64,000 nucleotides of DNA from Arthrobacter sp. EPSL27 (GCF_001512305.1 NZ_LNUT01000004.1:301811-365810), one strand, 5' to 3'; shown: positions 38,156 through 46,461, counted from the first letter of the stretch. Notes: generated from the letters alone by a model not told the origin. Translations and numbers: made by a program.

Positions 38156-38878
38156 TCATGGCCGGCGGACGTTCCTGCGCTTCGCCATCAGGCTGGAGAT
38201 CCAGACCAGGGCGAGTCCCAGCGCCAGGCACATGATGGCGGTGTAGTTGATAACAGCCCTGAGGTAGTTGGCCTGCGTGGGGATGAGGGGATAGAAGAAT
38301 CCGGAAGCCATGGCGGCGAAAGCGACAGTCAGCAGCAGCGCCCCCGCGCGGACTGCCCGCGGCAGCCGGCGGCCGATGGCCAGGTAGGTGGCGGGAAGGA
38401 TGCACGCCGCGACGAACGCGGGGTAGAGACGGCCTGCCGCCGAATACCAGGTGATCAGCGCCGCATTATCCGGACTGCGGAGCGCAAGGCCGGACAGCCC
38501 CGTGGCGGACCCTGCGGTGTCGGCCAGCAGGAAGAGGACCACAGTCGCGATGCCGATCACTGCCAGTACCGCCTTCCCGACCGGGCCGGTGATCAACTGG
38601 ATGCTCCTGCACGCATCGAACGCCTTCGCGATCCGGTATCCGGCCAGCAGCACCGCCCCGTAGACAACGAACCGGAGCAGCAGATTCGCGTAGTTGTGGG
38701 AACCGAGCCAGCCGTCGATGGTCTGGTAGCTCACGTCGATGCTCAGCAGCACAGCCACCGTCGAGAGCACAAAGACACCAAAAATGGAGCGGTTCTCGCC
38801 GCGCAGCGCGCTGGGGATCCGCGCGATCGCGACGATTGCGCAGACCGCCAGCGTGGTCCACTGCAGGACCGCGATCAT
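38156..38878 (-). CDS. Seven-TM membrane protein, paralogue B
   Basis: Protein of 240 residues, seven TM helices, with the polar loop ALRGENRSIFGVF after helix 1 and a conserved RLYPAFVAACILPATY in helix 5. It is about three-quarters identical by eye to paralogue A, especially in the first 120 residues. The tail is basic (MAKRRNVRRP). The ATG at 38878 overlaps the stop of paralogue A by four bases. A longer frame exists upstream but runs through paralogue A and is not used. No catalytic motifs seen; a channel, transporter or receptor role are all possible. Confidence 0.8.
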   Translation of the reverse strand: MIAVLQWTTLAVCAIVAIARIPSALRGENRSIFGVFVLSTVAVLLSIDVSYQTIDGWLGSHNYANLLLRFVVYGAVLLAGYRIAKAFDACRSIQLITGPVGKAVLAVIGIATVVLFLLADTAGSATGLSGLALRSPDNAALITWYSAAGRLYPAFVAACILPATYLAIGRRLPRAVRAGALLLTVAFAAMASGFFYPLIPTQANYLRAVINYTAIMCLALGLALVWISSLMAKRRNVRRP

Positions 38879-39600
38879 CTGCTGGCCAACCGGACGGCAC
38901 GCTTGGCCAGCAGGCTGGAGATCCAGACGAGGGCCAGTCCCAGCGCCAGGCACAGCACAGAGGTGTAGTTGATGGCGGCTTCGAGGACACCGAATTCGCT
39001 GGGGAGCAGGGTGTAGAACGTCCCTGCGGCCATGGCGACGAAAGCGATCGTCAGCAGCAACGCTCCGGCGCGGATGGCCATGGGCAGCCGCTGGCGGACG
39101 GCCAGGTAGGTGGCGGGAATAATGCACGCCGCCACGAACGCCGGGTACAGGCGGCCCGCGGCCGCATACGCTTCGATGAGCGCCTCATTCTCAGGACTCC
39201 GGAGCGGGAGTGAGGCCAGTCCCGTGACCGACCCGGCCGTATCGGCCAGCAGGAAAAGGACCACGGTGGCGACGCCGATGACTGCCAGCACCGTCCTGCC
39301 GGCGGGGCCGGTGATCAGCCGGATGCTCCTGGGCGCATCGAAGGCTTTGGCGATCCGGTAGCCGGCCAGCAGCACGGTGCCGTAGATGACGAAGCGAAGA
39401 ATTAGATTCGCGTAGTTCTGGGCTCCAAGCCACGCATCGATGGCCTGGTAGCTGGCATCGATGCTGAGCAGAATGCCAACCGTGGCGAGCACGAAGACAC
39501 CGAAAATGGAACGGTTTTCGCCGCGCAGCGCGCTGGGAATCCGGGCGATCGCCACGATCGCGCAGACCGCGAATGTGGTCCACTGCAAGACCGCGATCAT
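38875..39600 (-). CDS. Seven-TM membrane protein, paralogue A
   Basis: Protein of 241 residues with seven TM helices, the same MIAVLQWTT start as paralogue B and matching loops (ALRGENRSIFGVF, DAPRSIRLITGPAG). Its ATG lies inside the regulator's stop (ATGA) and its own stop lies inside the next start, so all three genes should be translated together. The tail is basic. The tandem near-copies show a recent local duplication and imply dose or pairing matters. I recognise no named function. Confidence 0.8.
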   Translation of the reverse strand: MIAVLQWTTFAVCAIVAIARIPSALRGENRSIFGVFVLATVGILLSIDASYQAIDAWLGAQNYANLILRFVIYGTVLLAGYRIAKAFDAPRSIRLITGPAGRTVLAVIGVATVVLFLLADTAGSVTGLASLPLRSPENEALIEAYAAAGRLYPAFVAACIIPATYLAVRQRLPMAIRAGALLLTIAFVAMAAGTFYTLLPSEFGVLEAAINYTSVLCLALGLALVWISSLLAKRAVRLASR

Positions 39601-40340
39601 CCGAGGTTCTCCCAAATCTTTTTTGTCTGTTCGTGTTCGTGCTCCTGGCGGCGCAGCGTCTTGCCGAGGGACTGCAGGCGCTCGCCGGCCAGCGCCGTGA
39701 GATCGCCGTCGGAGAGCGCGTCCAGGGCGAGTTGCCGGGCATCCGGCGCCCAGCCCGCCTCCCGCTCCGTCAACAGCCCGGTGGCGACGAGTCCGCCCGT
39801 GAATCCTACGCCAGCGGCGCGGGCAGTGGCGACGGCCAGTTCCGGGGACAACCGGTTCGCAGTCAGCTGCGCAGAATAGTTCTGCGGTGCCACGCCGGTG
39901 GCCGCGGAAACCCGGTGCCGCAGCTCGCCGTCGTCGATCGCATCCACCCAGTTCCGGACCGAGGTGGCGTGCGGGGCGGGGCTCAGCTCCGGGGTCAGTG
40001 CACTGCCGGCGTCACCGTATCCGCCGTAAGCCGGGGACGAGCGGGAAATGACCGCGCGGAGCAGGTCCATGGTGGCGATCTGGCTGACCAGTTCGGCTGG
40101 CGTGGGGGCCTTCGCACCCGAAAGCTCCGAATAGCTCTCAAACCACGCCAGGTCCTCCAATGGGCTCCGTTTCAGGGCCCGGCTGATGCTGACCAGGGTG
40201 GTCTCCGCCACCTTTCCGCGGACCAGCTGCTGGGCCAGCGTGGTGCGTTTGATCCCGGAGATCCTGCAGATGTCGGCCGTGCTCGCCGTCGGGGCAACGC
40301 CATGGAGCCAGAGTTGGAACGCCTTGGCGGGTAAGGGCAT
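39597..40340 (-). CDS. Double-HTH regulator of the seven-TM cluster
   Basis: Protein of 247 residues with an N-terminal XRE-like helix-turn-helix (about 15-55, ICRISGIKRTTLAQQLVRGK). A second segment of the same shape lies in the middle (about 140-175, VSAATGVAPQNYSAQLTANR), suggesting two HTH units in one chain. The C-terminus is charged and ends EQTKKIWENLG, perhaps a coiled coil. The ATG at 40340 follows a purine-rich stretch. It heads the operon and overlaps the first membrane gene by four bases, so it is either its regulator or an interacting partner. Confidence 0.75.
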   Translation of the reverse strand: MPLPAKAFQLWLHGVAPTASTADICRISGIKRTTLAQQLVRGKVAETTLVSISRALKRSPLEDLAWFESYSELSGAKAPTPAELVSQIATMDLLRAVISRSSPAYGGYGDAGSALTPELSPAPHATSVRNWVDAIDDGELRHRVSAATGVAPQNYSAQLTANRLSPELAVATARAAGVGFTGGLVATGLLTEREAGWAPDARQLALDALSDGDLTALAGERLQSLGKTLRRQEHEHEQTKKIWENLG

Positions 40341-40409
40341 CTATTGCTTCCTGCGGGGTCGAATGGAGGTGCGGCCGGGACAGTACGGTGGAGCAAGAAC
40401 TGCATTGAT

Positions 40410-40438
40410 TTTACGGGACGTGCTGGTTCAACTATGCT
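40410..40438 (+). promoter_or_regulatory. Predicted promoter of the ABC-F operon
   Basis: TTTACG (40410-40415), a 17-base spacer and TATGCT (40433-40438) match the primary sigma-factor boxes at four of six positions each. Transcription would begin near 40444-40446, at the foot of the strong hairpin that follows. Prediction only. Confidence 0.4.
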
Positions 40439-40446
40439 AGATGCTC

Positions 40447-40491
40447 GAACCCGCTGGTCCGTACACCCCCCAAGTCCGGACCAGCGGGTTC
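40447..40491 (+). terminator. 15-bp hairpin in the 5' leader of the ABC-F gene
   Basis: GAACCCGCTGGTCCG (40447-40461) and CGGACCAGCGGGTTC (40477-40491) are a perfect 15-base inverted repeat with a 15-base loop, followed by TTTC. It lies 76 bases before the ABC-F start and between two divergent genes, so it is not a simple end-of-gene terminator. ABC-F resistance genes are often controlled by leader attenuators; this could be one, or a 5'-stabilising stem. Confidence 0.6.
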
Positions 40492-40567
40492 TTTCATGCC
40501 CGGCTGCTTTCGGCGGCCCGGACGGCCCGCCGGCAGCCGGTTTGGGCCGCGGTGAGAGGATGGATAA

Positions 40568-42238
40568 ATGACTGCAACCCTTGTTGCCAAGGACCTTTCC
40601 GGAGGGCACGACCAACGGACCCTTTTCGCCAAACTTTCCCTGACCGTCGCCCCGGGCGACGTCGTCGGCGTCGTTGGAGCCAACGGTGCCGGCAAGTCCA
40701 CCCTGCTCCGGCTCCTGGCCGGCGTGGACCAGCCGCAGGAAGGCACCGTCAGCCTTGCCCCGGCAGACGCGTTTGTGGGCTGGCTGCCCCAGGAGCACGA
40801 GCGGATTGCCGGCGAAACCGTGGCGGGGTACATCGCACGGCGCACCGGCTGCGCCCAGGCCACCCTGGAGATGGAGTCCACGGCGGAGGCCCTCGGCAGC
40901 GGTGCCCCCGGAGCCGACGACGCCTACTCCCTGGCATTCGACCGCTGGATGGCCTCCGGCGCCGCCGACCTGGAGGAACGCATCCCCGCCGTCCTGGCGG
41001 ACCTCGGCCTGGACGTCGGGCCGGACGCGGTGATGACCGGGCTCTCCGGCGGCCAGGCCGCCCGCGTGGCGCTCGCGGCGTTGCTGCTCAGCCGCTTCGA
41101 CATTGTGCTCCTGGACGAACCCACCAACGACCTGGACCTCAATGGGCTGGCCCGCCTGGAGGCGTTTGTGCAGGGACTGCGCGGCGGCGTGGTGCTCGTC
41201 TCGCACGACCGGGAATTCCTGGCCCGCTGCGTCACCACCGTGGTGGAGCTGGACCTCGCCCAGAACGCCGTGGCCGTCTACGACGGCGGCTACGAGTCCT
41301 ACCTGGAGGAACGCGCTGTCGCCCGCCGGCACGCCCGTGAGCGGTACGAGGAATACGCCAACACCAAGGCTGACCTGGTCTCCCGGGCCCGCACCCAGCG
41401 CGAGTGGAGCTCCCAGGGCGTCCGGAACGCCATGAAGAAAAACCCGGACAACGATAAGATCCGGCGCGCCGCCAGCACCGAGTCCGCCGAGAAGCAGGGC
41501 CAGAAGGTGCGCCAGATGGAATCCCGGATCGCCCGGCTCGAAGAGGTCGAAGAGCCCCGGAAGGAATGGCAGCTGCAGTTCAGCATCGGCCAGGCGCCGC
41601 GTTCCAGCGCCGTGGTCGCGACGCTGCGCGACGCCGTCGTCCACCAGGGCGACTTCACCCTGGGCCCGCTGAACCTGCAGCTCAACGCAGGGGAGCGGAT
41701 CGGCATCACCGGACCCAACGGCGCCGGGAAGTCCACCCTCCTCCGCCTGCTCCTGGGCGTCCAGCGCCCGGACTCCGGCAACGCCTCCATGGGCGCCTCC
41801 GTGGCGGTCGGCGAGATCGACCAGGCCCGCGGGCTGCTGGCCGGCGGCATGAAGCTGGCAGACGCCGTCGAAGCCGTCCTGACGGAAACGCCTCCGGCGG
41901 AGGTCCGGACCCTGCTGGCAAAATTCGGGCTCAAAGCGGACCACACGTCGCGGCCGGTGGACTCCCTCTCGCCGGGGGAGCGGACCCGGGCCGCGCTGGC
42001 GCTGCTGCAGGCCCGCGGCGTGAACCTGCTGGTGCTCGACGAGCCCACCAACCATCTGGACCTGCCGGCGATCGAACAGCTGGAGGAGGCCCTCGACAGT
42101 TACGACGGCGCGCTGCTGCTGGTCACCCACGACCGCCGGCTGCTGGAAAACGTGCACCTCGACGCGCGCTGGAATGTGGACAACGGCGTTGTTACCGAGC
42201 TGCTGGGCACTACCGCCCCGAAAGGCAAGAACTCATGA
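40568..42238 (+). CDS. ABC-F family ATPase (ribosome-associated)
   Basis: Soluble protein of 556 residues with two ATP-binding cassettes and no membrane domain. Walker A motifs are GANGAGKST (about 37) and GPNGAGKST (about 378); the signatures are LSGGQAARVAL and the degenerate LSPGERTRAAL, and both DEPTN Walker B motifs are intact. The inter-domain linker (about 240-340) has the charged ERAVARRHARERYEEY helix and KKNPDNDKIRR region typical of the P-site tRNA-interaction motif. ABC-F proteins act at the ribosome, as EttA-like factors or antibiotic-protection factors; I cannot tell which. ATG follows GAGAGGA. The stop overlaps the next start by four bases. Confidence 0.93.
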   Translation: MTATLVAKDLSGGHDQRTLFAKLSLTVAPGDVVGVVGANGAGKSTLLRLLAGVDQPQEGTVSLAPADAFVGWLPQEHERIAGETVAGYIARRTGCAQATLEMESTAEALGSGAPGADDAYSLAFDRWMASGAADLEERIPAVLADLGLDVGPDAVMTGLSGGQAARVALAALLLSRFDIVLLDEPTNDLDLNGLARLEAFVQGLRGGVVLVSHDREFLARCVTTVVELDLAQNAVAVYDGGYESYLEERAVARRHARERYEEYANTKADLVSRARTQREWSSQGVRNAMKKNPDNDKIRRAASTESAEKQGQKVRQMESRIARLEEVEEPRKEWQLQFSIGQAPRSSAVVATLRDAVVHQGDFTLGPLNLQLNAGERIGITGPNGAGKSTLLRLLLGVQRPDSGNASMGASVAVGEIDQARGLLAGGMKLADAVEAVLTETPPAEVRTLLAKFGLKADHTSRPVDSLSPGERTRAALALLQARGVNLLVLDEPTNHLDLPAIEQLEEALDSYDGALLLVTHDRRLLENVHLDARWNVDNGVVTELLGTTAPKGKNS

Positions 42239-44148
42239 GCATGGACCGGGTGGCCTGGAGCTCCCTGTACAACATCACCCGCGCCTCGTCCGGCTCCCAG
42301 CCGTTCTCCAAGGCGACGCTGAAGCGCGTGTTCGGCTTCGCCCGCCCGCACAAGGGCAAGCTGATCGCCTTCGTCCTCCTGTCGATCGTGATGGCCGTGC
42401 TGGCCGTCGCGACGCCGGTGCTCGCCGGCCAGGTGGTGGACGCGATCATCGCCGGCGCGGCGACCGGCGTCGTGGTCTGGCTGGCCGTGCTGATCGCCAT
42501 CGTGGCGGTCGCGGAGGCCGGGCTGGGGCTGGTCACCCGCTGGCTGTCCTCCACCATCGGCGAAGGCGTGATTGTGGACCTGCGCACCCGGGTCTTCGAC
42601 CACGTGCAGAAGATGCCCATCGCCTTCTTCACCCGCACCCGCACCGGCGCGCTGGTCAGCCGGCTCAACAACGACGTGATCGGCGCCCAGTCGGCCTTCG
42701 CCGGAACCCTGTCCGGCGTGGTGAGCAACGTGGTGGCCCTGGCCCTGACGCTGGTGGTCATGCTGGGCAAGTCCTGGCTGGTGACCGTGCTCGCCATGAT
42801 CCTGCTGCCCATTTTCCTGATCCCCGCCCGCCGGATGGGCTCCAAGCTGGCGGACCTGCGCCGCGAGGCCGCGGAACACAACGCCTCCATGGGCACCCAG
42901 ATGACCGAGCGTTTCTCGGCCCCCGGCGCCACCCTGGTGAAGCTGTTCGGTCGCCCGGATGAGGAGTCCCGGGAGTTCGCCGCACGGGCCGGCCGCGTCC
43001 GGGACATCGGGGTCCGCACAGCGATGCTGCAGTTCACGTTCGTGACGGCCCTGACGCTTGTCTCGGCGCTGGCCCTCGCCCTGGTCTACGGCCTGGGCGG
43101 CTTCCTGGCGCTGCAGGGGCAGCTGGCCGCGGGCGACGTCGTGGTGCTGGCACTGCTGCTCACCCGCCTCTACGCGCCGCTCACCGCGCTGTCCAACGCC
43201 CGGGTGGAAATCATGAGTGCGCTGGTCAGTTTCGAGCGGGTCTTCGAGATCCTGGACCTCAAGCCGCTCATCGAGCAGAAGCCCGACGCGGTGCAGGCGC
43301 CGGCCGGGCCGCTGTCGGTGGAATTCGACGACGTGCGCTTCTCCTACCCGTCCGCGGACAAGGTCTCGCTCGCGTCGCTGGAGGACGTGTCCACCCTGGA
43401 CACCCGCGGCGGCGAAGAGGTGCTGCACGGCATCAGTTTCCGGGTGGAACGTGGCCAGACCGTTGCGCTCGTGGGCTCCTCGGGCGCCGGCAAGTCCACC
43501 ATCGCGCAGCTGCTCTCGCGCCTGTACGACGTCGATTCCGGCGCCGTGCGCTTCGGCGGAACCGTTCCGGGCACCGGAGTGGACGTCCGCGACCTGACCT
43601 TCGAGTCCATGCGGCACACCCTCGGCATGGTGACCCAGGACGGGCACCTGTTCCACGAGAGCATCGCCGCCAACCTGCGCCTGGCCCGCCCGGACGCCAG
43701 CGATGAGCTCATGTGGGACGTGCTGCGCCAGGCCCGGCTGGAAGACATGATCCGGTCCCTGCCGGACGGGCTGAACACGGTGGTGGGGGAGCGCGGTTAC
43801 CGGCTCTCCGGCGGCGAACGCCAGCGACTCACCATTGCGCGCCTGCTCATCGCCCAGCCGCGCATCGTCATCCTCGATGAGGCCACTGCCGCCCTGGACT
43901 CCACCAACGAGGCCGCAGTGCAGGAGGCGCTGGGTGCCGCGCTCGAGGGCCGCACCGCCGTCGTGATTGCCCACCGGCTCTCCACCATCCGCGCCGCCGA
44001 CGCCATCCTGGTGGTGGAGGACGGCAGGATTGTCGAACGCGGCACGCACACCGCGCTGCTGGCCGCCGACGGCCGCTACGCGGAGCTGTACCGGACCCAG
44101 TTCGCCGAGGCCAGCGCCGTGGCGGAGGAGGCGGTTCCCGGGCTTTAG
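42235..44148 (+). CDS. ABC exporter half-transporter (MsbA/LmrA-like)
   Basis: Membrane exporter of 637 residues with six TM helices (about 40-330) fused to one ATPase domain (about 365-620). The ABC parts are GSSGAGKSTIAQLL, the Q-loop MVTQDGHL, the signature LSGGERQRLTIAR, the Walker B VILDEATAALD and the H-loop VIAHRLST. A 30-residue insert (SADKVSLASLEDVSTLDTRG) lies just before the Walker A strand. It is translated together with the ABC-F gene (ATGA). It should work as a homodimer; substrate unknown, with drug or lipid export the usual cases. Confidence 0.93.
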   Translation: MSMDRVAWSSLYNITRASSGSQPFSKATLKRVFGFARPHKGKLIAFVLLSIVMAVLAVATPVLAGQVVDAIIAGAATGVVVWLAVLIAIVAVAEAGLGLVTRWLSSTIGEGVIVDLRTRVFDHVQKMPIAFFTRTRTGALVSRLNNDVIGAQSAFAGTLSGVVSNVVALALTLVVMLGKSWLVTVLAMILLPIFLIPARRMGSKLADLRREAAEHNASMGTQMTERFSAPGATLVKLFGRPDEESREFAARAGRVRDIGVRTAMLQFTFVTALTLVSALALALVYGLGGFLALQGQLAAGDVVVLALLLTRLYAPLTALSNARVEIMSALVSFERVFEILDLKPLIEQKPDAVQAPAGPLSVEFDDVRFSYPSADKVSLASLEDVSTLDTRGGEEVLHGISFRVERGQTVALVGSSGAGKSTIAQLLSRLYDVDSGAVRFGGTVPGTGVDVRDLTFESMRHTLGMVTQDGHLFHESIAANLRLARPDASDELMWDVLRQARLEDMIRSLPDGLNTVVGERGYRLSGGERQRLTIARLLIAQPRIVILDEATAALDSTNEAAVQEALGAALEGRTAVVIAHRLSTIRAADAILVVEDGRIVERGTHTALLAADGRYAELYRTQFAEASAVAEEAVPGL

Positions 44149-44573
44149 GAGTTCCGGGGCTGGCCCGGCAGCGCCGAGAGCGCCGGCAGGACGTGGTCGG
44201 TGAGGAGCGGGGCGAGATCGTCCGGCAGTTCCGCGGCGAGGTCCAGCCAGCGGACCTCGGCGATCTCCGCGGACGGCCGGGCCTGCCAGGCGCCGGGGGC
44301 GGTGAAGACCGTGGCCCGGATCTGCGTCGCCTCCTCGTTGGCGGCGTCCGCGTACCAGACGCCCAGGAGGACCAGCTGGTCGGCCGGGAGCACGATCCCG
44401 ACTTCCTCGGCCAGTTCCCGTGCTGCCGTCTGGGCGGCCGTCTCGTCCGCCTCGGGTTTGCCGCCGGGGTGCATGAACTTGTCCGTGCCGCGTTTGCGGA
44501 CGGTGAGGAGCCGGCCTTCCGGGTCGAAGACGCAGACGGCTGAAACAACGATCAGCGGGTTCGTCCCGGTCAT
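44145..44573 (-). CDS. NUDIX hydrolase
   Basis: Small pyrophosphohydrolase of 142 residues acting on nucleoside diphosphate-linked compounds. The Nudix box GGKPEADETAAQTAARELAEEVGI matches GX5EX7REUXEEXGU, with REL-EE intact. The start is the ATG at 44573, overlapping the DUF6314 stop by four bases. Its 3' end overlaps the converging ABC exporter gene by four bases. Substrate cannot be read, but an 8-oxo-dGTP or similar cleaning role is common for this type. Confidence 0.92.
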   Translation of the reverse strand: MTGTNPLIVVSAVCVFDPEGRLLTVRKRGTDKFMHPGGKPEADETAAQTAARELAEEVGIVLPADQLVLLGVWYADAANEEATQIRATVFTAPGAWQARPSAEIAEVRWLDLAAELPDDLAPLLTDHVLPALSALPGQPRNS

Positions 44574-45079
44574 GCCGGAGTCTCCGGCATCCGGCGCAGG
44601 ACTGAGGTGAGGAGCTGGTCCTTGGCCGGCCCGGTGACGTCCCACTCGTAGCGGAATTCGTCCGGGCCCGTCCGGGTGTAGCTCACGCGGTAGGTGTCGG
44701 GGTCGCACCAGTGCTGGTCGGAGCTGTCCTGCGGTCCGAAGCCCATGCGGTGGAACGGCCGGCCGTCGGCAAAGTTCATGTCCATCGTGTCCGGGACGCC
44801 CGTGGGCCGGAGCAAGTACTCCCGGCTGGCGGGTCCGGTAAACGGGGTGCCCGCCGGTCCGCCCGGGACGGAGGCCCAGGAAACGGTGCCGTCTTCGCGG
44901 AAGCGGAGGCCGCCGTCGTGCTCTGTTGCGGTGAAGCGGACGACGCCGGTGAAGGTTCCGCGGGTGCCGGTGGACCTGTCCAGCAGGGTGCGGTCCACGG
45001 TCCAGCTGCCCAGCAGGTAGGCGCGGAGGTCGACGTGCCGGTCCTCTTCTTGGGCGGGGCCCGGGAGCTGGGGGTTCAA
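44570..45079 (-). CDS. DUF6314 family protein
   Basis: Cytoplasmic protein of 169 residues with a lipocalin-like beta-barrel pattern (LRAYLLGSWTVDRTLLDR, GTFTGVVRFTATEHDGGLRF, YRVSYTRTGPDEFRYEWDV), as in DUF6314. The function is unknown; small-ligand binding is plausible. The only available start is TTG at 45079, one base from the tRNA-Arg gene on the same strand, with GAGGG inside the tRNA acting as a possible ribosome site. Its stop overlaps the NUDIX start (ATGA). Confidence 0.78.
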   Translation of the reverse strand: MNPQLPGPAQEEDRHVDLRAYLLGSWTVDRTLLDRSTGTRGTFTGVVRFTATEHDGGLRFREDGTVSWASVPGGPAGTPFTGPASREYLLRPTGVPDTMDMNFADGRPFHRMGFGPQDSSDQHWCDPDTYRVSYTRTGPDEFRYEWDVTGPAKDQLLTSVLRRMPETPA

Positions 45080-45080
45080 G

Positions 45081-45153
45081 TGCCCTCGATTGGAATCGAA
45101 CCAACGACACCGGCTTTAGGAGAGCCGTGCTCTATCCACTGAGCTACGAGGGC
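45081..45153 (-). tRNA. tRNA-Arg (anticodon CCT)
   Basis: Reading the minus strand gives a 73-base cloverleaf: acceptor GCCCTCG/CGAGGGC plus discriminator A, D-arm GCTCAGTGGATAGAGC, anticodon stem CGGCT/AGCCG with loop CTCCTAA (anticodon CCT), and T-arm GTTGG-TTCGATT-CCAAT. CCA is not encoded. It reads the rare AGG arginine codon. The DUF6314 gene follows its 3' end after one base, so the two may be co-transcribed. Confidence 0.97.
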
Positions 45154-45239
45154 GGGCGTCCGTGCCGGCCGGCCGCGGGCCGGCCCGTTTGGACACGGGT
45201 ATAAGCATACAAGGTGAGGGCGCGTACTACGCTCTTGGC

Positions 45240-46013
45240 ATGACCGCCGCAGCCAACGTGCCCTCCCGGGACATCATCTACATTCCCGCCCTGCCGTCCA
45301 CGAGGTTCTTCGCGGGCGCGCTGGCGCTGCTCAGCGTGCTGCAGTATTTCGTGGCGGAGGCCGCCGTGATCGGTGCGTGGGCGGGGCAGGAACCGTACAG
45401 CCGCCGCACCGGGTTCATCAGCGACCTGGGCGCCGTGACCTGCGGGGTCTTCGATGGCCGGGACGTCTGCTCGCCGGCCCACGTGCTGATGAACGCCTCG
45501 TTTGTGGTCCAGGGCATCGGCATGATGGTGGGCGCGGTGCTGCTCGGGACGGCGCTCCTGTGCACGGCGGCGCGGCCACGCGTGCAGCCGGCGCTGGTTC
45601 CGGCCCGCGGGATCACGTGGGCCGCCGCGGTCACCGCGCGTGCCCTCACCGCGGCCGCCGGGGCCGGGACCATCCTGGTGGGCCTGGTTCCGGAGGACGC
45701 GGGCTCGCCGTGGCACGTGGTGGGAGCCATCATGTTCTTTGCCGCGGGGGCAGTGGCGCTGGTGCTGCTGGGCTGGGTGTGGCTCCGGCAGACACCGCTG
45801 AGCTGGTTGATCCTGGCGTGCGGGCTGGTGTCCCTGGGCGCCCTCATCACCGGCGGCGTCACGGGCATGGAGGTGGCGGAGCCCGGAACCCTCGAGCGGT
45901 TCATGGGTTACCCCATCACCATCGGCACGGCCGCCGTCGGGCTGGTGGTCGCGCAGCGCATGGGGGAGCAGCGGGCCGCTGTGAAGCGGGCCCGGGCCGC
46001 GGCGGCGCGCTGA
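45240..46013 (+). CDS. DUF998 family membrane protein
   Basis: Membrane protein of 257 residues with about six TM helices. The DUF998 hallmarks are the SRRTGFISDLGAVTCG loop and SPAHVLMNASFVVQGIGMM after helix 2; later come GAGTILVGLVPEDAGSPWHVVGAIMFF and ITIGTAAVGLVV. The start is ATG 45240, chosen over an upstream frame that overlaps the tRNA. Function unknown for the family. It is divergent from the tRNA-DUF6314-NUDIX operon and converges on the lipoprotein gene. Confidence 0.85.
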   Translation: MTAAANVPSRDIIYIPALPSTRFFAGALALLSVLQYFVAEAAVIGAWAGQEPYSRRTGFISDLGAVTCGVFDGRDVCSPAHVLMNASFVVQGIGMMVGAVLLGTALLCTAARPRVQPALVPARGITWAAAVTARALTAAAGAGTILVGLVPEDAGSPWHVVGAIMFFAAGAVALVLLGWVWLRQTPLSWLILACGLVSLGALITGGVTGMEVAEPGTLERFMGYPITIGTAAVGLVVAQRMGEQRAAVKRARAAAAR

Positions 46014-46038
46014 TCGTTCCGGCGGCCGGCCGCGGCTG

Positions 46039-46452
46039 CTATTTGCCGAGGAATTCCCGGTAGCTGGTCAGGTTGCCGGTCCCGGAATATCCCAGATCGG
46101 CGGGCGAAACAGCCGAGGCCCCGTCCGCGGAAATGACCTGGATCGCCAGATTCACCTCGGGGTCACCGGCCGCGGCGTCCACGATTGCCGGAAAGGCTTC
46201 CCGCAGGACGCCGAGCATGGTGTCCCGGCTCGAGGTGTCGGCGTGCATGAAGATGTTCCCGCTGCTGCCCATTCCGCTGGAGGACTTGTATCTGGCCTCC
46301 ACACTGGCCACGTGGGCCAGCGGCTCGACCGCCGCCTTGTACTTGGCGGCGTAGTCCTGGTCCGAGGTTGCTGGGGTTCCCGGGGTTGCCCCGCAGCCGG
46401 CCAGGACCATGGCCAGCAGTCCCGCGGCCAGGACGGTGAGGATTCTGCGCAT
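46039..46452 (-). CDS. Small lipoprotein at the end of the WXG-hydrolase operon
   Basis: Protein of 137 residues with a lipoprotein signal: MRRILTVLAAGLLAMVLAGC, the lipobox being LAGC with the cysteine at residue 20. The mature part has a helix (QDYAAKYKAAVEPLAHVASVEARY) and a beta-rich section (GNIFMHADTSSRD, NLAIQVISADGASAV). I recognise no family. It starts nine bases after the WXG-hydrolase gene in the same direction, so it may be the immunity or anchoring partner of that protein. This link is inference. Confidence 0.78.
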   Translation of the reverse strand: MRRILTVLAAGLLAMVLAGCGATPGTPATSDQDYAAKYKAAVEPLAHVASVEARYKSSSGMGSSGNIFMHADTSSRDTMLGVLREAFPAIVDAAAGDPEVNLAIQVISADGASAVSPADLGYSGTGNLTSYREFLGK

Positions 46453-46461
46453 GGTCCGACT

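Noticed and set aside
40447..40491. The long hairpin as a tRNA or part of one
   Set aside because: No D or T arm or conserved tRNA bases; a single perfect stem only.
40441..40567. An upstream peptide (from ATG 40441) controlling the ABC-F gene
   Set aside because: The frame has no stop before the ABC-F start and runs on inside it, unlike short attenuator peptides.
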